Positions 1-4,944 of a stretch of 7,125 bases of DNA are shown one piece after another (positions within the stretch are counted from its first letter, which is position 1; each line of letters opens with the position of its first letter). This DNA comes from Prevotella sp. UBA6387. Its GTDB lineage: Bacteria; Bacteroidota; Bacteroidia; Bacteroidales; Bacteroidaceae. Location: contig DJQL01000034.1 in NCBI GenBank assembly GCA_002437565.1, positions 3,258-10,382 of the forward strand, written 5' to 3'. Position numbers and translations under genes: made by a program. The notes beneath the pieces are model-generated. The model was given only the letters and a program-made list of their open reading frames with translations, ran no database searches and had not been told where the DNA came from.

Positions 1-21
1 CTCCCCCACCCAGGGGAGGGG
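1..21. repeat. GC-rich hairpin repeat, left copy (cut by the window edge)
   Basis: This is a C-rich arm, a 6-nt loop (CACCCA, 7-12) and the G-rich arm GGGGAGGGG (13-21). The outer part of the left arm lies outside the window. All 21 visible bases are the exact reverse complement of 634-654, so the two copies form an inverted pair around the DUF559 gene. The match stops at the next inner base. The copy is also self-palindromic and should fold as a strong hairpin. The function is unknown; it resembles REP-type extragenic palindromes. Confidence 0.85.
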
Positions 22-73
22 TCATATTACCTTCAAGAGCCAATTTGCTCTCGTTCTTCTTATGTTCTTCCAT
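1..73 (-). CDS. Possible start of a gene running off the left edge (partial)
   Basis: An ATG at 73 opens 24 uninterrupted codons to the window edge. The peptide begins MEEHKKNESKLALEGN and continues as MTPPLGGG, where the last residues are encoded by the hairpin repeat itself. A purine-rich stretch with AAAGGG lies about 10 nt before the ATG. The hydrophilic N-terminus and position downstream of the DUF559 gene fit a real gene, but 24 codons are too few to recognise a family. It may be a chance frame that ends just outside the window. If real, a palindromic repeat has entered the coding sequence of its N-terminus. Confidence 0.3.
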   Translation of the reverse strand, partial: MEEHKKNESKLALEGNMTPPLGGG

Positions 74-142
74 TATGCTTTTCCCTTTCTTTTCTATTTT
101 TATCTTTTTCTTTTGTCTTCTTGTATTCTTCTAATTGGTAGA

Positions 143-196
143 CAATGATTGTCTTCCGTATATTTTTTATGCGTTGTCAATGATTGTCTTCCGTAT
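143..196. repeat. 19-bp direct repeat at the 3' end of the DUF559 gene
   Basis: The 19 bases CAATGATTGTCTTCCGTAT occur at 143-161 and again, without mismatch, at 178-196, a period of 35 bp. The right copy is the last six codons of the DUF559 gene (TEDNH region) and two of the three stop-codon bases. The left copy lies in the downstream spacer. This looks like a short duplication of the gene's end, left by replication slippage or by an insertion event. Confidence 0.85.
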
Positions 197-536
197 TGAA
201 GATTTCGTCATAGATTTGTTCAGCTATGGCTTTCGGGTTGGCTTCTACTTGCTCATTGGTAAAACGAATGACCTTGAAGCCAGCGTTGGTTAGAGCTTGG
301 GTTCGCATGGCGTCAGAGGCTTGCTGGTCGCTTTGACCATGATAGCCACCGTCTACTTCGATGACGAGGCGATACTTGAGACAAACAAAGTCGGCAATGA
401 ACATTCCGATGACGTGTTGCCTACGAAACTTAACCCCATACCTGTTAGCTCTTATTTCCTCCCACAACATCTTCTCCGCGCAAGTCTGTTTCCTCCTGTT
501 TTCAAGGGCAAAGGGCTTGAGCAGATGATAGTCCAT
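177..536 (-). CDS. DUF559 (Vsr-like endonuclease fold) protein
   Basis: A small protein of 119 aa from the ATG at 536. The frame stays open to a TTG at 581, but ATG gives the usual family N-terminus (MDYHLLKPFALENRRKQ) and length. Family features in order: the helical AEKMLWEEIRANRYGVKFRRQ segment (20-40), then HVIGMFIADFVCLKYRLVIEVDGGYH (41-66), with Asp49, Glu60, Asp62 and His66 as likely active-site residues, and FKVIRFTNEQV (87-97). DUF559 belongs to the PD-(D/E)XK/Vsr-related nuclease superfamily; cleavage of DNA is inferred from the fold. No methylase or specificity subunit is nearby, so a restriction system is not supported. The gene sits alone between inverted hairpin repeats (1-21 and 634-657), 132 nt from nadB. 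No clear promoter was found; it may be read from the nadB operon. Confidence 0.85.
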   Translation of the reverse strand: MDYHLLKPFALENRRKQTCAEKMLWEEIRANRYGVKFRRQHVIGMFIADFVCLKYRLVIEVDGGYHGQSDQQASDAMRTQALTNAGFKVIRFTNEQVEANPKAIAEQIYDEIFNTEDNH

Positions 537-633
537 CGTGTCTGCCGTCTCGTAACCATGAAGTCTATCGTCGTCTTTCAACTTCGAAGTGTATATTTAT
601 GGTATGGCAATAAATGTTCATCTCAGTAATTTT

Positions 634-657
634 CCCCTCCCCTGGGTGGGGGAGGGG
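634..657. repeat. GC-rich hairpin repeat, right copy
   Basis: Perfect 9-bp stem CCCCTCCCC (634-642) / GGGGAGGGG (649-657) around the loop TGGGTG (643-648). Bases 634-654 are the exact reverse complement of 1-21. It lies between the nadB stop and the DUF559 gene. On the minus strand it is followed by AAAATT and not by a U-tract, so it does not look like a standard intrinsic terminator. It could protect the 3' end of nadB mRNA or be the end of a repeat-bounded element. Confidence 0.9.
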
Positions 658-661
658 AGGC

Positions 662-679
662 AAAGGCCTAAAGGTCTTT
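662..679 (-). other. Small hairpin over the nadB stop codon
   Basis: AAAGGCC (662-668) and GGTCTTT (673-679) are inverted around TAAA. In a plus-strand transcript all seven pairs form, one as G-U; in the nadB transcript there is one A-C mismatch. The nadB stop (668-670) lies in it, and the 634-657 hairpin follows 4 nt beyond. It may belong to the same larger repeat unit. A role is not known. Confidence 0.5.
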
Positions 680-2257
680 GCGGGGAGAGGCTGGATAGTC
701 GATATTGTAGTGCAATCCGCGGCTCTCGTGGCGCTCGATGGCCTGGCGAGTGATGAGATAGCCCACGTTGATCATGTTGCGCAGCTCGCAGATGTCGCGC
801 GTGGGCTTCACGCGGCGGAAGAGGTCTTCTGTCTCCTCGTAGAGCATGTCGAGGCGAGTCCACGCGCGCTTAAGACGGAGGTTGGAGCGCACGATGCCCA
901 CGTAGGTGGACATGACTTGGCCAACCTCTTTCTCGTCTTGCGTGATGAGCACTTTCTCCTCGTTGGTGAGTGTGCCAAAGTCGTTCCACTCTGGCACGTC
1001 TTCCTCGAAATGGTAGTTGTCAATGTTCTCGATGGCATGCTCCGCCGCACTCTTGGCGTAGACCACGGCCTCGATGAGAGAGTTTGAAGCCAGGCGGTTG
1101 CCGCCGTGCAGTCCGGTGCAAGAGCACTCGCCCACGGCGTAGAGACGGTGTATGGAGCTCTCGGCGTTGAGATCCACCTTGATGCCGCCACACATGTAGT
1201 GGGCCGAAGGACAGACAGGTATCATCTGCTTGGTTATGTCTATGCCGATGGAAAGGCATTTCTCGTAGATGTGTGGGAAATGGTGCTTGGTCTGCTCCGG
1301 GTCTTTCATCGTCACGTCGAGGCAAACGTGGTCAATGCCATGTATCTTCATCTCGTGGTCTATTGCTCGTGCCACTATGTCGCGTGGCGCGAGCGAGAGG
1401 CGTGGGTCATATTTCTGCATGAACTCCGTTCCGTCGGGCAACTTGAGCACGGCTCCATATCCACGCATGGCCTCGGTGATGAGGAAGGCCGGGTGAGTCT
1501 CGGCTGGGTTGTAGAGCACGGTGGGGTGAAACTGCACGAACTCCATGTCCTTAACCGTGGCCTTGGCGCGATAGGCCATAGCTATGCCGTCGCCAGTGGC
1601 TATTTCCGGGTTCGACGTGGTGGCATACACGGCTCCGGTGCCGCCAGTGGCCATGAGCGTGACACGAGAGAGATACGCGTCAACCTTTTGTGTCTCCGGG
1701 TTGATGACATAGGCACCATAGCACTCTATGTCTGGCGTGCGGCGTGTCACCTCTTGGCCAAGGTGGTGTTGGGTTATTATCTCTACGGCAAAATGGTTTT
1801 CAAGCACCGTTATGTTTGGATTTTTGCGCACGGCTTCCATTAATCCACGCTGAATCTCGAAGCCTGTGTCGTCTTTGTGGTGGAGAATCCTGAACTCTGA
1901 GTGGCCTCCCTCGCGGTGAAGGTCAAATGTGCCGTCATTTTTCTTGTCGAAGTTGACACCCCATTTCACGAGATCCTGGATGGCCGCTGGCGCGTTTCTC
2001 ACCACGTGCTCCACGGCCTTGGGGTCGGAGAGCCAGTCGCCAGCCACCATGGTGTCGTGGATGTGCTTGTCGAAGTTGTCCACGGCGAGATTGGTGACAG
2101 AGGCTATGCCGCCTTGTGCTTTGGCGGTGTTGGCCTCGTCGAGAGTGGTCTTGCAGATGATGGCGACAGAACCCTTATGGGCGTTGGCGACTTTGAGTGC
2201 AAAGCTCATACCGGCTACGCCACCGCCGATGATGAGGAAATCGTAATGATATGTCAT
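668..2257 (-). CDS. nadB: L-aspartate oxidase NadB
   Basis: 529 aa, close to the family length (about 530-540). It oxidises L-aspartate to iminoaspartate with FAD, using oxygen or fumarate; NadA then makes quinolinate for de novo NAD synthesis in the cytoplasm. The N-terminal FAD motif is IIGGGVAGMSFAL (9-21), followed by the family signature TAKAQGGIASV (44-54). EGGHSEFRILHHKDDTG (116-132), FVQFHPT (240-246, His244), TEAMRGYGAV (261-270), PRD (291-293, Arg292), AHYMCGGI (352-359, His353) and HGGNRLASNSL (384-394) cover the substrate and flavin sites shared with fumarate reductase flavoproteins. The conserved His/Arg/His residues fall where expected for the E. coli enzyme. It starts 17 nt after the EamA transporter stop, so the two are probably co-transcribed. 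nadA and nadC are not in the window. The last codons and stop lie in a hairpin. Confidence 0.97.
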   Translation of the reverse strand: MTYHYDFLIIGGGVAGMSFALKVANAHKGSVAIICKTTLDEANTAKAQGGIASVTNLAVDNFDKHIHDTMVAGDWLSDPKAVEHVVRNAPAAIQDLVKWGVNFDKKNDGTFDLHREGGHSEFRILHHKDDTGFEIQRGLMEAVRKNPNITVLENHFAVEIITQHHLGQEVTRRTPDIECYGAYVINPETQKVDAYLSRVTLMATGGTGAVYATTSNPEIATGDGIAMAYRAKATVKDMEFVQFHPTVLYNPAETHPAFLITEAMRGYGAVLKLPDGTEFMQKYDPRLSLAPRDIVARAIDHEMKIHGIDHVCLDVTMKDPEQTKHHFPHIYEKCLSIGIDITKQMIPVCPSAHYMCGGIKVDLNAESSIHRLYAVGECSCTGLHGGNRLASNSLIEAVVYAKSAAEHAIENIDNYHFEEDVPEWNDFGTLTNEEKVLITQDEKEVGQVMSTYVGIVRSNLRLKRAWTRLDMLYEETEDLFRRVKPTRDICELRNMINVGYLITRQAIERHESRGLHYNIDYPASPRKDL

Positions 2258-2274
2258 GTGACTCTGGAGAATAT

Positions 2275-3189
2275 TTACTTGTTGTGTTGTTTCTTTTTTA
2301 TGATGACGAGCATCACGGCCGTGAGTATCAGCATGATGCCCATGGCCAGCCGGAAGGTGAACTCTTCGCCGAAAAGCGTGCAGGATATTACCACCGCCGT
2401 GAGAGGCTCAAGGGCTCCCATGATGGCCGTCGGCGTGGCTCCGATGCTCTTTATGGCCACGTTGATGAGGAACAGGCTGAGAACCGTAGGCAACAAGGCG
2501 AGCTGGATGCCCCAAAGCCATTGCGTGCCGTGGAGCATTTGGATGGGCTCGCCCTTGAGCAGCATGAAGGCCATGAGGCTGATCCACCCAAAGAAGATGA
2601 CCCACGCGGTGAACTTCACGCTCGACATGCCCTCGACCTTGAATTGCCTCACGTAGACGATGTACAGGGCATAGAGCAGGGAAGAGAAGAGCACGAGCAG
2701 CACGCCCGTTGCCGACAGCGTGTCGCCTCCCGCGCCTCCGCCACGATAGAGCAACGCTATGCCGGATATGGCAAGGGCTATGGCGATGGTCGTGCGCCAA
2801 CCGACACGCTCGTGGTAGAACATGACCATGATGATGGCCGTCATGATGGGGTAGGAGAAAAGGATGGTTGAGGCTATGCCGGCGTTCATGTAGTGGAAGC
2901 TCTCGTAGAGCGTCAGCGATGACATGGCGAACATCACGCCAAGCACGCTGAGCTTGATGGCGTGTCCCCACTTTATCTTGAGCGATTCGCCACGCATGAG
3001 AAGCCACGCGATAAAGACGACCACGGAGATGCCGTAGCGATAAAACAAGACCGAACCAGAAGAAATGCCATCGGCATACAGGGGCAACGTGCCCAAGGGG
3101 TTGGTGCCGTAGAAAATTGCCGCAAGTATACCCGCGGCGAAGCCTTTTATCGCTGATGAAACATGAATGTTCTTGTATGTCGATTGCAT
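2275..3189 (-). CDS. EamA-family (DMT superfamily) transporter
   Basis: An inner-membrane permease of 304 aa from the ATG at 3189, with about ten hydrophobic segments arranged as two EamA repeats (roughly 14-148 and 159-298). Recognisable landmarks are GFAAGILAAIFYGTNP (16-31), ESFHYMNAGIASTILFSYP (96-114) with FYHER closing that half (124-128), and GALEPLTAVVISCTLFGEE (258-276) in the second half. The C-terminus is lysine-rich (KKKQHNK). The frame extends to an ATG at 3261, which would add 24 residues, but a good promoter (3216-3247) lies inside that extension, so the shorter start is preferred. Substrates of this family range over amino acids, drugs and metabolites; none can be read from sequence. 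Its coupling to nadB hints at an aspartate- or NAD-precursor-related solute, which is inference only. Confidence 0.92.
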   Translation of the reverse strand: MQSTYKNIHVSSAIKGFAAGILAAIFYGTNPLGTLPLYADGISSGSVLFYRYGISVVVFIAWLLMRGESLKIKWGHAIKLSVLGVMFAMSSLTLYESFHYMNAGIASTILFSYPIMTAIIMVMFYHERVGWRTTIAIALAISGIALLYRGGGAGGDTLSATGVLLVLFSSLLYALYIVYVRQFKVEGMSSVKFTAWVIFFGWISLMAFMLLKGEPIQMLHGTQWLWGIQLALLPTVLSLFLINVAIKSIGATPTAIMGALEPLTAVVISCTLFGEEFTFRLAMGIMLILTAVMLVIIKKKQHNK

Positions 3190-3215
3190 GAAGCCTGATA
3201 CTTTCTTACAAATGG

Positions 3216-3247
3216 CAAAGTTACTGTTTTTATTTCGTTTATGCAAA
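3216..3247 (-). promoter_or_regulatory. Bacteroidales-type promoter of the EamA-nadB operon
   Basis: On the minus strand, TTTG (3244-3247) is followed after 20 nt by TAACTTTG (3216-3223), matching the Bacteroidetes sigma-ABfr consensus TTTG-N19-TAnnTTTG. Transcription would start near 3208-3210, about 20 nt before the ATG at 3189 and downstream of the alternative ATG at 3261. This supports the shorter transporter start. Confidence 0.75.
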
Positions 3248-3261
3248 AAGTTTTCGAGCAA

Positions 3262-3476
3262 TTATGATGCGTCTTGCCATTGAGCGTTTTTGTAAAGATT
3301 TATTATCAAGAATTGCATGGCTTCGGCTTTACGGTTAAATCGCGTCGCGATTTAACCGTCGAGGCGACGCGTTTCAACCGTGAAGCCGATGGCATGCCGT
3401 GGCGAAGGCAAAACAGCGATGGGCTTAGTCTTCGGCGGATGGACTTAAATGCTTGATAAATAGGAAAGTACGCAAT
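3262..3476. other. Intergenic stretch without a credible gene
   Basis: This lies between the upstream end of the EamA-nadB transcription unit and the terminator of the nuclease gene. It holds the nested palindrome at 3315-3397. The only long frame here (3274-3456, plus strand) is produced by the palindrome, has no recognisable domain, and is not called as a gene. Confidence 0.7.
3315..3397. repeat. Nested palindromic repeat with alternative pairings
   Basis: The core is a perfect 14-bp inverted repeat around one central base (3331-3344 / 3346-3359, arm ACGGTTAAATCGCG). The left core arm (3332-3348) also pairs with 3364-3380 with 2 mismatches in 17, and 3368-3381 is a near-direct copy of 3346-3359 (2 mismatches in 14). 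Outer arms 3315-3336 / 3376-3397 match in 19 of 22 positions. Two hairpin forms are therefore mutually exclusive. The layout suggests a multi-copy REP/BIME-like or small transposable palindromic element; copy number cannot be judged from one window. Confidence 0.85.
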
Positions 3477-3537
3477 AAAAAAGAGAATCGCTTGTCTTCA
3501 GTCAGTTTGGCTTGACATTGAAAACAAACGATTCTCT
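3477..3537 (-). terminator. Intrinsic terminator of the nuclease gene
   Basis: Read on the minus strand, arms 3520-3537 and 3482-3499 pair over 18 bp with 2 mismatches around a 20-nt loop, which has its own short GTCA/TGAC stem. A run of six T follows immediately (3482-3477), then ATT. It begins about 25 nt after the nuclease stop codon and shields the downstream region from readthrough. Confidence 0.88.
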
Positions 3538-3562
3538 GATGGTATCTTGCTGTTGAGATTTT

Positions 3563-4483
3563 TCACAACCCCCAGTCGGTGAGCATTTCCGATTTGCTTG
3601 CCGACTCCACTTTTTTCTCAGTATTGTCGGGCAGGTTGCAGAAGAAATCGATGCCGGTGAGCTTCTCAAGCTCGTCTACCGACACCACGTAGTTGGATAG
3701 CTTGCTGTCCTTGTTGGCCTTGTGCTCAAACCACAGTCCGATGGCCTTGTATTGCCCATTTTTGACTGCGAGTATCGCGGCGAAGAAATATTTGGGCACT
3801 ATGAGCTTGCTCTTGGTATAGCCCGCTATCTGCGAGCTTTTGTCTATCGTGCCGCCTTTGCAAACGTAAAGTATGTCGCGATACTTGGACGTGTTCCATA
3901 CTTTGCGCAGCTGGTTTTCCATCGTCAGCCATACGCCAGCGTTAAAGCCGTTTACTTGTGGTTGCATGTTGCTGAGGTAGAAAGTCTGCTCGTTGGCCTC
4001 TTTTGAGTTAACCCTGTCTGCTGATGGGCAAATGTGTCCGCGGTCATAGTCTGAATATTGATAGTCCGCAAGTGTCGTGCGGTATGCTTCTGGAATAGAA
4101 ACGTCTTCTTGGAAAGGATCCTTGCCTCCATACTCTGGTTTTTTCCAATTGTCTCGATCCCAGTTTTTCACACTGTTTGCCGCATCCATCTCATAGCACG
4201 TCCATCGTTGCGCCTTCTTGTCGCAATCCCATTCCACGGAATAGTTTACGCCATAGCTTGTCGTGCTGTGCACTATTATGAGGTTGTTGCCGTCGGTCTT
4301 GACGTGCGGAAACTCGAGACGCGCGCAGTTGGAGTTTTGCGTTGTCGGGTTGGCGTTGTCGTTGGCCTCCGTCTCCTGGTTTTCCTTATTCGGCTTTGGC
4401 AGGTTGTCGTCTTCGGAGCATGACATGAACAGGGACGCGAAGGCAAATAGCATCCATGCCGCTGACTTCCAATGGTTTTTCAT
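3563..4483 (-). CDS. DNA/RNA non-specific endonuclease (NUC1 family), lipoprotein
   Basis: A sugar-non-specific nuclease (Endonuclease_NS, beta-beta-alpha-metal fold) cleaving DNA and RNA with a divalent metal. From the ATG at 4483 it has 306 aa. A lipoprotein signal peptide, MKNHWKSAAWMLFAFASLFMSC, is seen with the lipid-attached Cys at 22, then a low-complexity acidic/Asn linker (23-52). The catalytic motif DRGHICPSADR (147-157) contains the general-base His150; metal-binding Asn178 (in MQPQVNGFN) and Glu189 (in LTMENQLRKVW) follow in the normal order, so the enzyme looks intact. The frame reaches an ATG at 4519, but those 12 extra residues would precede the signal peptide. It is expected in the outer membrane or at the surface, for degrading external nucleic acid. 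It has its own terminator. The upstream rpmE terminator separates it from rpmE; no strong promoter was seen in the short gap. Confidence 0.95.
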   Translation of the reverse strand: MKNHWKSAAWMLFAFASLFMSCSEDDNLPKPNKENQETEANDNANPTTQNSNCARLEFPHVKTDGNNLIIVHSTTSYGVNYSVEWDCDKKAQRWTCYEMDAANSVKNWDRDNWKKPEYGGKDPFQEDVSIPEAYRTTLADYQYSDYDRGHICPSADRVNSKEANEQTFYLSNMQPQVNGFNAGVWLTMENQLRKVWNTSKYRDILYVCKGGTIDKSSQIAGYTKSKLIVPKYFFAAILAVKNGQYKAIGLWFEHKANKDSKLSNYVVSVDELEKLTGIDFFCNLPDNTEKKVESASKSEMLTDWGL

Positions 4484-4517
4484 GGTGAATCTATGATTAG
4501 GTGAGGCTATATAAGCC

Positions 4518-4562
4518 AAAAAATGCGGGCGGACGCATATGCAACTACGTCCGACCGCATTT
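4518..4562 (-). terminator. Intrinsic terminator of rpmE
   Basis: On the minus strand, arms 4548-4562 and 4521-4535 form a 15-bp GC-rich stem with one mismatch around a 12-nt loop and lead into six T (4523-4518). It starts about 30 nt after the rpmE stop and ends about 35 nt before the nuclease ATG, so the nuclease needs its own promoter or readthrough. Confidence 0.9.
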
Positions 4563-4592
4563 CAAATGTCTTTATACTTGTTGAATAAAGTA

Positions 4593-4844
4593 TTACTTCT
4601 TCAGCTTGCCGTAGCGGTTCATGAAGCGGTCCACGCGACCAGCTGTATCGACGAGCTTGCTCTTGCCCGTGTAGAATGGGTGTGAGCTGCTTGAGATTTC
4701 GACCTTGACCACTGGGTAAGTCTCGCCTTCAAACTCTACTGTATCTGTAGTCTTGCATGTAGACTTTGTAAGGAACATATCGCCGTTGGACATGTCCTTG
4801 AACACGACGGGACGATAGTTTTCTGGATGAATACCTTTTTTCAT
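4593..4844 (-). CDS. rpmE2: 50S ribosomal protein L31 type B
   Basis: 83 aa beginning MKKGIHPENYRPVVFKDMSN, with the L31 signature SSSHPFYTGKSKLVDTAGRVDRF in the second half and a basic C-terminus (GKLKK). It is a component of the large ribosomal subunit near the central protuberance that helps bridge to the small subunit. It has a single Cys and lacks the paired Cys motifs of zinc-binding L31, so it is the C-minus, type B form with the usual extra residues in the middle. It forms its own transcription unit with a promoter at 4895-4926 and a terminator at 4518-4562, placed between two surface-protein genes with no evident functional link. Confidence 0.97.
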   Translation of the reverse strand: MKKGIHPENYRPVVFKDMSNGDMFLTKSTCKTTDTVEFEGETYPVVKVEISSSSHPFYTGKSKLVDTAGRVDRFMNRYGKLKK

Positions 4845-4894
4845 TTTGTTCTGTTATGTAACTTGTTAATAATGTGCTAATGCTAAAACGTGTG

Positions 4895-4926
4895 CAAAGT
4901 TACGAAGAATATTCCCATCTGCCAAG
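4895..4926 (-). promoter_or_regulatory. Bacteroidales-type promoter of rpmE
   Basis: On the minus strand, TAACTTTG (4895-4902) matches TAnnTTTG exactly. CTTG (4923-4926), three of four bases of TTTG, lies 20 nt upstream, the same spacing as in the EamA promoter. The predicted transcription start near 4888 gives an A/T-rich leader of roughly 45 nt. It lies in the short gap after the OB-fold lipoprotein gene, where no clear terminator is seen. Confidence 0.7.
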
Positions 4927-4944
4927 AAAAAGGGCGGAAAAATA

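Noticed and set aside
177..581. Longer DUF559 protein of 134 aa
   Set aside because: Its first codon is TTG. The ATG at 536 gives the usual family N-terminus and length.
297..629. 110-aa plus-strand reading frame
   Set aside because: It is antisense to the well-supported DUF559 gene and has no recognisable family.
634..657. The strong GC hairpin as the intrinsic terminator of nadB
   Set aside because: The stem is stable, but AAAATT follows it on the nadB strand in place of a U-tract, so it is listed as a repeat.
614..1843. Long plus-strand frames opposite nadB (614-1087, 1106-1843)
   Set aside because: They are shadows of nadB coding bias, with no plausible protein features.
3274..3456. 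60-aa plus-strand reading frame
   Set aside because: It is mostly the translation of the nested palindrome, with an Arg-rich composition and no domain or promoter.
4484..4520. Promoter for the nuclease gene
   Set aside because: TTTG followed after 17 nt by TAATCATA is present on the minus strand, but the second box lacks the TTTG part and the spacing is short, so it is not called.
4593..4844. Zinc-binding L31 under Zur control
   Set aside because: Only one Cys is present and no CxxC pair, so this is the zinc-free form. No Zur-like palindrome was seen at its promoter.
4903..4944. Terminator after the OB-fold lipoprotein gene
   Set aside because: T-rich minus-strand sequence and a weak AATATT pairing exist, but there is no GC stem followed by a U-tract, so readthrough into rpmE is possible.
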